This document shows positions 1 through 10,694 of a stretch of DNA of 64,000 nt, one piece after another. Under the pieces are notes generated by a model. The model saw nothing but the letters and a program-made list of their open reading frames with translations, was not told where the DNA came from and did no database searches. The stretch's first letter is position 1, and every line of letters starts with the position of its first letter. A program made the position numbers and the translations under genes. The stretch is taken from positions 62,001 through 126,000 of the forward strand of contig VDMD01000047.1 of NCBI GenBank assembly GCA_007026445.1, in the 5' to 3' direction. The DNA comes from Schizophyllum amplum (lineage: Eukaryota; Basidiomycota; Agaricomycetes; Agaricales; Schizophyllaceae).

Positions 1-573
1 TGGGACGTCTATAAGGCGCAGCGTCTTCAAGCCAGTGGTCTTGTCCAGCGTGCGCATGCTGTCCTTGCTGAGCAGCGCATCACGCATCACGATGGTAGTG
101 ACGGCGGGCAGGCGGCGAGCCGCTCGCAGGTGCATACGGTACCATGCCTCGTCGAAGGACGTGGGCGTGCGGAAATTGGCGTAGACGACCACGCGAACGA
201 GCGGGGCGAGCTTGACAGCGAGGGGGTCGCGCAGGACGAGAGCGCGTGCGAAAGCTGTGGTGCGCAACTTCTTGCGGTTGTAGTCGAAGGTGATGGTGTG
301 AAATAGACGTCCGAGTGCGAGCGCGCAAAAGAGGCGGCAGACGAGGGCGAGGTGGCCAAGGGTATTTGAAGTGGCTCCATCTTCCCCCGCGTGGATGGCC
401 TCGTCATCTTCAGTATTGACGGTCACATAGTCAAATATCTCCTCATAAATTTCGACGGGTATTGGAGGAAGGACGCCGGTGTGATCCTGACGCGTAGGCG
501 CTGAAGACGATGATGAGCTCGACGCAAGTGTTTGAGAGACACACGTACTGGTCCATTCGAGAAGCGGGGGCAT
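1..573 (-). CDS. F-box-like protein, N-terminal part (cut by window edge)
   Basis: Reads open from an ATG at 573 down to base 1 (191 codons) without a stop, so only the N-terminal part is present. After a Ser-rich stretch (residues ~20-27) comes LPPIPVEIYEEIFDYV followed about 25 residues later by LGHLALVCRLFCALALGRL. This is the usual shape of agaricomycete F-box-like proteins: Leu-Pro-x-Glu-x-x-x-x-I/L then a cluster of LxxLxLVCRxF. Downstream residues (LRTLDKTTGLKTLRLIDV-like) suggest the beginning of a leucine-rich region. Such proteins are inferred to be substrate adaptors of SCF ubiquitin ligases, but this family is greatly expanded in these fungi and the target is unknown. No intron is needed in the visible part. 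Its downstream sequence lies outside the window. Confidence 0.6.
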   Translation of the reverse strand, partial: MPPLLEWTSTCVSQTLASSSSSSSAPTRQDHTGVLPPIPVEIYEEIFDYVTVNTEDDEAIHAGEDGATSNTLGHLALVCRLFCALALGRLFHTITFDYNRKKLRTTAFARALVLRDPLAVKLAPLVRVVVYANFRTPTSFDEAWYRMHLRAARRLPAVTTIVMRDALLSKDSMRTLDKTTGLKTLRLIDVP

Positions 574-1139
574 AACAGAAGATAAGCGCAGCTACATAAG
601 CTGCAGAGAAGTATTATGTGTCCAGACCAGGAGCAGGTTTAGTCGCGGAAACTAGCGATGAGGCCTGAGGGACGACAGCAAGAGGGACGAGTTCGGAGTC
701 GGAGAATGGGACAATTTGTTTGAGTCACTGGCGCGTCGCGATCACGTTACCGTGACAGTTTCCACGATCGGTGTGTCCCGCGCTGTCCGACTCCTAGTCT
801 CGCAAACCATCCTCTAGTAAACTAACGCTGTCCCGCGGAATTCAACTTGGGTTCAACTTCCGTCTCTTTGAACATGCAATGAATTATAACATCAAGTGTA
901 TGCTAGCCCTCGTGACAGTGTATACTACCAGCTGTCTACTATGTACACCAGATTACGACCGAGAAAGTAAGGACCTATGGCTACAGCGAGTGAATATTGT
1001 GAGTGATAAACAGTGAATGGTTTGGAAGGTCTGTCTTGAGAGACTAGGTGAGTGATAAGTGATGCGTGTCCAAATGCAAGCAGATATATATGACGTGTCC
1101 GTGGCGCGTAAATGCGGATAGGAAGACGGCTAGCGCCTT
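574..1139. other. intergenic
   Basis: Promoter side of the F-box-like gene and 3' side of the CBM19-like gene. I see no coding pattern, RNA gene or repeat here. Confidence 0.5.
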
Positions 1140-3063
1140 CTATAGTGATGTCTCCGTGGCCGAGCTAGACGTCTCCGATGTCGAGCTCGACGCCTCCGAT
1201 GCCGAGCTCGACGTCTCCGTTACCGAGATCGGTGTCGAAGTGGTCGTGACGGAGAACGAGGTAACAATGTCGGTAGTCAGACCGGTGACAAGGACCTCGC
1301 CGTCTGACTTCGTCGAGGTGCCGAGGATGCTGATGGACGCAGAGGATGATGTGGCTGAGAGTGTGGCGTCGGTGGACGACGAGGATGCGGCGTCGGTTGA
1401 CAAAGGTGCGGCGTCAGCTGACGATGTAGAGGCAGCGGTAGATGACGAGGATGCAGCGTCGGTTACCGTCGCCTCACTAGCCGCCGATGTGGGAGCTGCC
1501 GCCGCCTTTGATGCTCGCGGGTCCGCGAAGGAGACATTGGGCGCTTCCTTGGTTGTAGAAGAGGAAGATGACTCGTGGGCAGCGGATGTAGGGGCGCTGG
1601 ACGATGCCGACTCGATGCTCGAAGATGCGGTGGACGCGACATCCGAAGCTGATGAAGTCAGGGAAGCCGACTCCGCGCTCGCGATGGAACTGCCCGACAT
1701 GCTCGAGGAAGCCCCGCTGGACAAGCCGGAGGACGACGGCATGGCAAACGAGGGACGCGACGAGGAGGATGAGGGCGAGGCGGATGCTGACGACTCCGAT
1801 GCAGAGGCAGAGGCCGATTCTGATGCCGAAAACGACGCTGCGAAGGATGAGGACGACGCGATTGACGTCTCGGGCAATGCCGATGCCTCGGCTGAGGACA
1901 CGGGCACAGCAGCGATGCCGTTGGCCAACGAGTTCGTCACGCTTGGCGCTGCTGTCTCGCTAGCTGCTGCGCCACTCTCGACCGTAGCAGACGCCGCGCC
2001 GCTCGTGATGGACGCGATGGCAGACGAGAGGTCTCCCGAGATAGTCGCCGTCTCCGCGAAGGAGGACACCACGCTCGCAGGGGCCGCTGAGCTACCCAGC
2101 GCAGACTGGTACATCGACGAGATGTAGCTGTCTTCATCGCTAGGTGTACCAGAGGCATTTGGCGCGGAGGTGATGCTGGCGCTCGGCGAAGAGGTGGTGG
2201 AGACACTTGGGGCGGAGGTGACGCTGGCATTGCTAGACGATGGCGAGCCTGTGGGTGCATCGTCGTCGGCTGTGATAGTCACGGTGACAATCACCACCTC
2301 GTCGTCGGAGGTGCTGGAAGCTGCCGCAGACGAGACTGCGGAGGTTGCGGCGGAAGATGGCGCGGAGCTTGCAGATAAAGGTGCAGAGCTGGCAGCGGAG
2401 GAGAAGCTGGATGGTGACGCCGAGGAGAAGCCAGATGGTGATGCTGAGGAGATGGGGCTGGTGTCCGAGGTCATGGTGCAGGGAGCATTGGGTTCGGAGG
2501 AGGACGACGCTGATGGCGCCTGAGAGGACGCGGTCGCAGTCGATGGGGCAGCCGATGTCGGCGATTCGGACGATGCGGACGCACTGTCCGTTGCGTATGT
2601 GGTGTAGTCCGTGCCATTGATGCCGCCCTGCACTCCCAACGAGGACATGACACCGCCAACCGCGTCCGGGGTCGTGCACTGGAGGTCGGTACCCGTGCTG
2701 TCTGTCCGTGGTGTCGCCAAGCACGTCGTCCCCTGCGCGCACTCCAGGCTCAGATCCCACTGACCCGCCTTGCACTGCGCGATGATGCCGGCAACGCATG
2801 CGATCTCGTCACCTGGTGAAATGTGAGTGGAGGGTTCGCGTTCGGAGGCGCGTAGACGCACCTTTGCACGTGCTCTGCTGCTTGAGAGACGCAAACTTGG
2901 AGTTCAGCGCCTGCGCCTGCCGCGCGTTCTCCGAGGTGTTGACGTTAGCATGCTCGCGAGGGACCAGCTGCCACCCGTCCGCGGCGTCGGTCTTGCGTAT
3001 GACAGGAGCTGCGATTACGCCGAACGCGAGGGCGACGGTCGTGAGGATTCGCGGGGAAACCAT
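1140..3063 (-). CDS. secreted Ser-rich protein with N-terminal CBM19-like domain
   Basis: Two exons: 3063..2862 and 2812..1140 with a 49-base GT-AG intron; 624 residues. It starts with a signal peptide (MVSPRILTTVALAFGVIAAP). Residues ~65-115 form a small cysteine-containing module (GDEIACVAGIIAQC, GQWDLSLECAQGTTC, LQCTTPDA) that matches the fungal carbohydrate-binding module 19 (chitin-binding-like) pattern in spacing and in the GTTCxAxP segment. The remaining ~500 residues are an extremely Ser/Ala/Thr-rich tail, presumably heavily O-glycosylated, with no catalytic domain and no evident C-terminal hydrophobic GPI signal. Inference: a cell-wall or extracellular matrix protein binding chitin. 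It is divergent from the M28 peptidase gene across 707 bp. Family assignment is from motif memory; polysaccharide specificity is unknown. Confidence 0.75.
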
Positions 3064-3770
3064 GGTGAATATAAGTAGTGTGCGTTCAGTGGTGTGGATA
3101 TTGGATTGCGCGTTGGAAGTCCAGGTAACTCAGAAGGAAGCGAGCGAGGTTCGTGACGGGTCGTCGAGGTCGTTCAAATGGTCGAGAGCGCCAGGCTCGG
3201 ATTGTGAAGGGAGAAAGTAGGGAGAAGGGCAAAGAAGGCAGAGGGAAGATCCCTCCTTATATCCGGCCACCCGGCGCCGCATGCATGCCCGAGCCATCGT
3301 TGTTCCCCAAAGGTGGACAATGGAAGTTCTGCAAAAGGCAAGGGTCCATTCTTCGGAATCATTGTTCAACATCCGGGGATAATACCGGATATCGGTCCGG
3401 TTTCCACGCGTCAACAAGCGCCCTACTTCTCCCGCTCAAGCACTGCAGAGATCCTATGTAGCCGCTATTTTGCCCTGTATCTGTGTGCTGATACAAGTAC
3501 GTTCGGCGGCCTTGCTATACAAGGTCTGCACCGAACGTATGAGCGCAGTGAGGTAAGTATAGGGCCCGCTGTAATGGCAGGGCCGCGTGGATGACGTGGC
3601 CGAGCGGCCTCGTTTGTCTCTCGCCACCACCATCGCTCTCGCTGTCCTTCGCAGTCTCTCCTCCAGACCTTCCCATTCCTCTCTATCCTTTCCGACTGAC
3701 AAGTAAGCATTTCTAAAAGGTTCTATCGGAGGTCACAAGTTTCTCACATACCTAGCAAAGCCTCTCAAGT
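3064..3770. other. intergenic between two divergent secretory genes
   Basis: Shared upstream region of the CBM19-like gene (-) and the M28 peptidase gene (+). It holds a TATA-like site for the minus gene at about 3257-3262 and a pyrimidine-rich stretch before the peptidase start. No gene seen. Confidence 0.5.
3257..3262 (-). promoter_or_regulatory. TATA-like box
   Basis: Minus strand reads GGATATAAGGAGGG about 190 bases upstream of the CBM19-like start codon. Plausible core promoter by sequence only. Confidence 0.35.
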
Positions 3771-5696
3771 ATGGCGTTCAAGCTGTTTGCTCCCATCCTC
3801 GCACTTGCGCTGGCAGGCCTTGCGTCTGCCTCTTCTCAGGAGCCCTTCGGCTCTGCGTATGATGGCTCCGCGCAGTCTGTAGCCGCCATGTCGGCTGCGC
3901 AGCGCGAGCAGCTCATGCTCGAGCTGTGGAAGGGTTTCGACGTCGTCGAGATCATGCAGCTCACAGGCCACGGCGATGGGCTCGACGAGGAGAGGCTTGT
4001 GCACGTCTTCGGCGAAGCAGAGCCGCGCAGGTGTGTATTGTAACATGCCCTTCTCATTTTGAATGTCTGGACGCTTCCTGAATGCCCGTCTGAACTCGCG
4101 ACCGTTGCCATGTTCATGGGAGTGCAGCCTTTTCAGATTCATGAAGTGACTGCAGAGGGCAAGGCGTTTGGCGGACGAGGTTGGGCATTTGGGCGAGTGT
4201 GCCTTTGCTTACCAACAAAGCACCCCGGCGCTGTTGATACGTTCGACGCGCCCCAGAGCGATGGTTTCAAGCTCTTGACAGACACGCTGCCTCGGTGTGG
4301 CAATGACTGGCAGCGCGCTGAGCTGGCGAGCATTTGTGCAGCGTTCAGACGCCCGAATGAAGAAGAGATATCATGTAGACCGGGACCTCGCATCTGACGC
4401 GCGCAACCTCCAGAATGACCGAGGGCGACAAATTCCGACTCAAACAGCAGGGCCTCGAATTCATCGACATCACTGAGCACCCCAACCTCGGCCAGCTCAA
4501 TGCCCAGCGCGCCTCGCGCTTCGTCTCACCGGAGCCGCGTCTGTCCGCGCAGAGCTCGGGCGCAGTGAACGCGCTGCTCGCGGGCGAAATCACGACGGAC
4601 CACATGCGGACGGACATCGTCAAGCTGAGCTCGTTCTGGACGAGGAGCTACCGCTCCAACTGGGGTCTCCTGAGCAGCAATTGGGTCTTTGACCACGTTT
4701 CTTCGGTACGCACACTTTTTCTCTGGATCCACATACGTTGCCTGACAATGCCAGATCCTCGCCGCGAAGCCGAGCGACAAGACGAAGGTGTCCGTGACCA
4801 AGTTCCCGCACAAGTTCGTTCAGAACTCGGTCATTCTGCGGCTCGAGGCAGCGGACGACACCACGCCGGAGGCGGAGAAGGAGGTCGTGATTGTGGGCGC
4901 GCACCAGGACTCGCTCAACTACAAGCTGCCGTTCTTCCGCGCGCCGGGGTCAGACGACGATGGTTCTGGCACGGTCACCGTATTCCAGATCCTGCGTTCC
5001 CTGGTCGAGCAGGAGTTCGTGCCTCCGCACGGTGTCGCGATCGAGTTCCAGTGGTACGCTGCGGAAGAGGGCGGCCTGCTTGGCTCGCAGGACGTCGCTG
5101 CCGCATACGAGGCCGCGGGCGTGAACGTGAAGGGAATGCTGCAGATGGATAGTGAGTGACAATCTCTATTTTGAAATTTGCGGGTCGATGTCTCGCAGCG
5201 CAGTCTGCTCATTTTTTTTCCCCAACAGTGACGGCGTTCGTGAAGGACGACACTACTCCTGTGATCGCGTTCTTCCAGGATGAGGTGGACAAGAACCTGA
5301 CGACGTTCGCAACGAAGCTCGTGGACGCCTACGTACCCTTGCCGTGGAACATGACGACCTGCGGTCCGACGTGCGGCTCGGACCACATGGCGTGGACGCG
5401 CGCGGGGTACCCGGCCATCATCGCCACCGAAGCCAAGTTCGAGGGTACGTTTTGCCGGACGTTAGTCACAGATGATGGCTGACAACCTACTATACACAGA
5501 TTTCCCTCTGACCGCCATTCACACCATCAACGACGATGTACATGCGTATGACGCCGGGGTCGACCATGGCTCCTACGACTTCGACCACATGCTGCAGTTC
5601 GTGAAGCTGGTGAGTACTTCTCCGTCATCGACGTTGTTCCGGTACTGATGTAGCCCTCAGGGGATCGCGTTCGTCGTTGAGCTCTCTGTGGCATAA
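3771..5696 (+). CDS. M28 family metallo-aminopeptidase, secreted
   Basis: Six exons: 3771..4030, 4414..4705, 4755..5151, 5229..5444, 5500..5609, 5661..5696; 436 residues. A signal peptide (MAFKLFAPILALALAGLASA) precedes an inhibitor-like propeptide (MTEGDKFRLKQQGLEFIDIT) typical of fungal leucine aminopeptidases. The two-zinc site of family M28 is complete: H234 and D236 in AHQDS, D in GSDDDGSGT (~252), E288/E289 in AAEEGG, D316 in MDMTAF and H396 in IHTINDD. Cys pairs near CGPTCG (~361-365) fit the usual disulfide. It removes N-terminal residues from peptides outside the cell. Intron 1 is unusually long (383 bases) for this window, where most introns are about 50-60. Length is normal for M28E enzymes. 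Annotation as aminopeptidase is secure; leucine preference is inferred. Confidence 0.9.
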
Positions 5697-6029
5697 GGCG
5701 GTAGTGTATCTGCAGCTTGGTTTTGTACTTCACACAGTTTTCCGGGGATTACACGGAATCACAGTTTGCGGGAGCCGGGAAAACGACGAGGTCGTCGACG
5801 GACGGCGTCGAGTCTGCAGATCGCCGTCAGCAACTTGAAGGAAGAATTTCGTGCACTACTCGGAACACCACTGATGTCCTTGAAGTTGGGAGACTGAGGG
5901 AAGGCCCCGGCAGTCGCCGACGGCCGCTCACCAAAGATAACACATCGTTATCTCTTCTACGTCTTGCCTATAGCGCTCACATACTCCTAAGCCTCTCGAC
6001 GCAAGCCATTGGACGGCCCCTGAAAGCAG
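5697..6029. other. intergenic
   Basis: 3' flank of the M28 peptidase gene and promoter of the P450 gene. Nothing recognised. Confidence 0.5.
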
Positions 6030-8259
6030 ATGTCGATACATTCAGTTACTCTCGTAGCTGCGAGCGTTCTCGCGCTCATCGTATATCGCCTGCGCAGGCG
6101 TCGAGGCCCATATCCACCTGGGCCTCCTGGGTGCCCTATCATAGGCAATGCGTTACAGATGCCGAGCGACAAGCAGTGGCTGATGTGGGATGAGTGGAGG
6201 CGGCAGTATGGTGAGTGCTATAAATTTTTGCGCCTGTCAAGACACGACATGACTAAACCGTAACTCACCCTCATCCAGGCGATGTCGTACGCATAACGGT
6301 GCTCGGGCAGCCCGCTATCATACTTTCTTCTATGAAGGCGGTCAATGATCTGCTCGAGTCAAGAGGTGAGCTAGTGCTCAGATGTGCATCGCGCGTGTAA
6401 CGGCTGATCCAATGGACGCGAAAGGGCATATATATTCCGACAGGCCGCCTGCAGTCATGGCAGGAGACCTGTGAGCCTCAATATCTGCAGGCGAATGCTT
6501 GAGATACGACTGACATCACTCGACAGCGTCGGTTGGGCCAGAGGGCTTGGGTACACGAACGGCCGCCAGACCCCCGTTTCCGGGAATTTAGAAAGCTCTT
6601 CCATCAGTTTATGGGCCCACGCGCGTGTGTAGCGCCCGAGTTCGCACGAACGCAGGAGCGCGAAACACTCAGGCAAGTCCTGATTTCCGTGTCACCACTG
6701 ATTTACCTAAAGTCAATGCTTTGCAGGCTCTTGCAAAAATTCCTAGACAGCCCTGACGACTTTTATGACCACTGTCGGACGTGCGTATGGGTTCAGGTCT
6801 TTCGTCGTATGCTTTGACTAACCATGGAACAGGTCTACATCTTCTACCATACTTCTCATGTCTTATGGATATAACGCCACGAACGGTGACCCTTTAAAGC
6901 TAGTGAAAATAGCCGAGGACGCCATGGACGGATTTTCGAAGGCGTCAGAACCGGGATGGCTCGTGGACAGTCTCCCCATACGTGAGTGAATGATAGTTTT
7001 TGCTCGGTGGCGATGATTGACGGATGGTATGGCATTGCAGTCAAGCACATCCCGGCTTGGTTTCCCGGTGCGTCCTTTCAGCGGGCGGCTCGGGCGATGA
7101 GGGAAGACTTGGATCGACTCTACGACGTGCCTCTCGCTTTTGTGCGGCAAGAATTGGTACGCCCCTTCCAAGGCTGAATCGCAAACGCGATGATTTAATA
7201 CACGCCGCGCAGGCCAATGGTACAGCCAAGCCTTCTTTTTTGTCCAGCGGTCTTGACGTCGAGGGGGCTCAAGAGCACGTCCCGAGCGAGGACCTTCTGA
7301 AAGCCGCCGCGGGATCGCTCTACTCTGGTCAGTTCTCCCATCTGAGTCGCCTTGCTTATGGCTCACAAGCTATTGCATGCAGGCGGTGCAGAAACGGTAA
7401 GTGATTGTGGCAACACCACCATCATACACGCTGAGCGGATCTTAAGACCCCGTCCGCCTTGACATCATTCATACTCGCTATGGCGCTACATCCGGAGATT
7501 CAAACTCGCGCCCAGACGGAGATCGACAATATCTGCCTCGGCGACTCGTCGCGGATGCCCCAGCTTGCGGACAGAAGTAAGCTACCATACGTATCCGCCA
7601 TCGTTAAGGAGATCTGGAGGTGGAACCCGAGCGTGCCGCTGGGGCTTCCGCATATGGCGAATGCTGACGACGTGTACCGCGGCTATTCTGTGGACAAGGG
7701 AACGGTGATATGGCCCAACATATGGTGAGCTGCGGCCTGTAGAACGTGATCTATGGATGACCGACAGAAGATCGCCCAGGTCAATCTTACATGACGAGAG
7801 TGTATTTCCTGACCCTCTCGCCTTCCGCCCAGAGCGATATCTTCACGAGAACCCAGCGCTGAAAGCGACAGGTGGCGATCCGAACGAGGTTGTGGGGGTC
7901 GCCTTCGGGGTCGGCCGCAGGTGCGTAGATCGAACAAACGTCCACAATACCGTCTGCTAAACTACGCTAGGATATGCCGGGCATGTATCTTGGGGATCAA
8001 GCCGTGTTCATTGGGATCGCAAGCATTCTCTTCGCCTTCGACATCAGTAAGGCTATGGACGAAGCTGGCAATTCAATCACGCCCGTGGTAGATTACAGTG
8101 GATTCATCAGGTTGGTGCGCCGCAACTGCGACGGAGCAAAACTTTGACTCGATTGGCAGCCACCCAAAACCGTTCAAGTGCAGCATTTGGCCCAGGGATG
8201 GCCCTGCGCGGGAGATCGTGCAGCGGGCGTTAGAGTCAGATTTGGCTGACGAGGCTTGA
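6030..8259 (+). pseudogene. cytochrome P450, disrupted by two apparent 1-base deletions
   Basis: A full-length multi-exon P450 can be traced: N-terminal membrane anchor (VTLVAASVLALIVYRL), proline hinge YPPGPPGCPIIGN, I-helix region GGAETT, ExxR motif EIWR (~7610-7620), FRPERYL and the heme loop AFGVGRR-IC-PGMYLG. Two places break the frame. Near 6571-6575 the reading VGWARGLGYTNG must jump frame to continue as RFREFRKLFHQFMG. At 7977-7978 the exon that should encode the heme cysteine has TGCCGGG where TGCCCGGG is needed, so splicing from GRR gives either the Cys or PGMYLG but not both. Other exon phases fit. One intron (6673-6726) is GC-AG. As read, no functional enzyme can be made; both lesions lie in C runs, so an assembly indel is an alternative. 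It resembles the multicopy agaricomycete CYPs of xenobiotic and secondary metabolism. Confidence 0.8.
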
Positions 8260-8658
8260 GAGTGGAGTCCTGCAATCGCAGTAGATCCATCCTTCTCAGA
8301 GATGCGGAATTGTACAGACGAATCTATATCTCATGGCGCACGATTGACCTTCGTGGGGCCCGTGTGAGGTCGAACGTTCGTCGTTCATGGACCCACAACT
8401 CTTTCGGCCAATGCCGCCGATTATCGCCGACAACCTGGTGACGAGCGGGCTTGGCCCGGGCGCGCAGGCTACGGGCGCCCAATCCGACTCATCTTGACCC
8501 CGCGAGCGATAGCATCGCTGGCCCCGGCGATGGCGAACCTCCAGCCTACCGCTATAAGGCGCGGGCTCGGTTATCGGCGATGTCTCTAACTCCTCATCGG
8601 CCTCCATCGCGTTGGCCCACACCTCCAATCACCCCGCGGAGTCACCTTAGCTGTCGCC
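8260..8658. other. intergenic
   Basis: Between the P450 and the ACC deaminase gene. No gene, repeat or RNA recognised; pyrimidine-rich segment just before the next start. Confidence 0.5.
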
Positions 8659-10202
8659 ATGTCCTCCCAGCCTGCGTACGTTCAGAAGCTGGCGAGTATC
8701 CCGAAGGAGACCTTTCTTGTGCGTTTATTACCTCTCCACTTGTAGAAGTTCAAGTTCACGCTGACGATCTACACACTTACCTTCTTACCAGTTTGGGTCC
8801 TCCCCTATCCAGCTCCTGCCTCGCTTGAGCGAGAAGCTTTCGCCCGATGGCAAGGTAAGTAGACTTCAGTGAGGGGAGAAGTTGACTAGTGGCTGAGCTT
8901 GCGTTCTTCACTACAGGTGAAGATCTACGCGAAGCGCGAGGATTGCAACAGTGGTCTTGCGTATGGAGGGAATAAAGTTCGCAAGGTGAGTCTTTTCTCC
9001 GGTGTATACGCATTTTGTAGGCTCAAAAGACATTCTCAGCTTGAGTACCTCGTTGCGGACGCTAAAGCGCAGGGCTGCGACACCCTCGTGTCGGTCGGTG
9101 GTGTGCAGAGCAAGTAAGCATAGTGCTCCACCTCCTCCGTCTACATCTTGCAACATGCTTGTCCTGAGTGTTGACTGACAGTTTCTTTCTTCCAGCCACA
9201 CTCGCGCTGTCACCGCCGTCGCGACCGCCTCCGGCATGCAGGCCGTCACGATCCAGGAGAAGTGGGTGCCCATTGACCCGCCGCTATACGACAAGACGGG
9301 CAACATCCTGCTCTCGCGCATTATGGGCGGCGATGTGCGTCTCAATCAGGAGGGCTTCGATATTGGGCACAAGGAGGCGACGAATAAGGCGTTCGAGGAC
9401 GTTAAAGCGAGGGGCGGGAAGGTGAGTGGCTTCTCGGAACCTCTATTCATCTAGTTCATCGTCTCACCACCCGTGAAGCCCTACTACATCCCGGCGGGCG
9501 CTTCGGACCACCCTCTGGGTGGCCTCGGTTTTACGAACGTTGTACTCGAGATCGCCGAGCAGGAGAAGACGTTGGGCGTCTTCTTCGACACGTTGGTGGT
9601 CTGCAGCGTTACGGGCTCGAGCCATGCCGGCCTGATTGTGGGTGCCGTCGCGGAGGGGCGCGGTAGGAAGGTCATTGGCATCGATGCGTCGGGCAAGCCT
9701 GAGGCGGCGAAGGCGCAGGTTGCGTGAGTGTCTCATTTCGCTTGTCTTTCCTGAAGGGGAAGAAGGGCGGCGTGTCGCTCATCTGCTTTTGCAGGCGTAT
9801 CGCTCGCTCGACGGCTACTTTGTTGGATCCTTCCCTAGAGATTCCTGACGACGCCGTTGTCCTCGATGAGCGCTTCCACGAGGGAATTTACGGTATACCG
9901 GGTCCAAGCACCATGGCGGCCATCGCGCTAGCAGCGCAAACGGATGCGATGATCACTGACCCGGTTTATGAAGGTAAGAACTTCACCTATGCCAACATAT
10001 GAGCTGTCGTCAACCCTTTGTGCTTGCAGGTAAGAGCATGGCTGGCCTGATCAAGCTGGTCGAGGAGGGTAGCATCAAGGCGGGGAGCAACGTGGTGAGC
10101 GGCTTGGATTTCGATGTGTGTGACGAACGTTGATGATCTTTCTAGCTCTATGTACACCTGGGTGGACAGCCAGCGTTGAATGCGTACTCGAGCTATTTCT
10201 GA
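8659..10202 (+). CDS. acdS: 1-aminocyclopropane-1-carboxylate deaminase
   Basis: Nine exons: 8659..8718, 8792..8854, 8917..8985, 9040..9113, 9196..9421, 9455..9723, 9795..9973, 10030..10094, 10146..10202; 353 residues, normal for the family. A PLP enzyme of the tryptophan-synthase-beta fold that cleaves ACC, the ethylene precursor, to 2-oxobutyrate and ammonia. Visible are the PLP lysine K61 in YGGNKVRK, the phosphate-binding SVTGSSHAG segment, Glu313 in DPVYEGKSM and Leu340 in VHLGGQPAL. The last two residues are those that separate true ACC deaminases from D-cysteine desulfhydrases. The Tyr of GIYGIP is kept, though the following segment is PGPST rather than the common NEGT. Likely cytosolic. 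Many introns show it is a settled fungal gene. In fungi it may lower plant ethylene or recycle nitrogen; that role is inferred. Confidence 0.9.
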
Positions 10203-10694
10203 AGAAGGACCGGCGGCTGCCACCTCAGTGAAGTATGGACCTTGCTGGCGGTGCGCTGGCAAGTAGAACTGCAATGTAACTTGTAAGCATGTAGCATTAC
10301 CGCGTGAACAGATATCTCCTGTCGAGGAGAACATTTGTCCGGCTAGGAAGACTCTCATACTGTGTTCAGCTGTGTCTGACCACGCGCTCGAAGCCGCACA
10401 TAGCGGTCTAACCCTTTTGGGAACAAAAGAAAATTACAAAGAGAACAATGGTCTTTCTATCTTTGGATAACAATTGATTGATCCATTCGGTATTTTCGAC
10501 CATTCTTGGTTAGCAACAACCACGAGGCCGACGCCGCGACCTTGCCGCGACACAAACGAGGCAGCGTCCACGCGTATATAAGGAGGCGCGGCGATCAGGG
10601 CAGGCATAACTCCTCCCCTCCTTCTCTTGTCCCCGACCCTCACTTTCACGACTTGCGGCCCGCCTCACGATAGACGCTCACGATCCTGCTCACG
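10203..10694. other. intergenic, chitinase promoter
   Basis: 3' flank of the ACC deaminase gene and promoter of the chitinase gene, with a TATA box at 10575-10582. Nothing else recognised. Confidence 0.5.
10575..10582 (+). promoter_or_regulatory. TATA box
   Basis: TATATAAG lies about 113 bases upstream of the chitinase ATG and is followed by a C/T-rich stretch, a common core-promoter layout in fungi. Confidence 0.5.

Noticed and set aside
1066..2127. 353-codon plus-strand open frame rich in Asp, Ala, Val, Glu
   Set aside because: It is the exact antisense of the Ser-rich tail; reading Ser/Ala/Thr codons backwards gives Asp/Val/Ala/Glu. No promoter, domain or natural composition supports it.
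4059..4397. 112-codon frame inside intron 1 of the M28 gene
   Set aside because: Lies between good splice sites that join the propeptide in phase; no family resemblance. Kept only as an observation on intron length.
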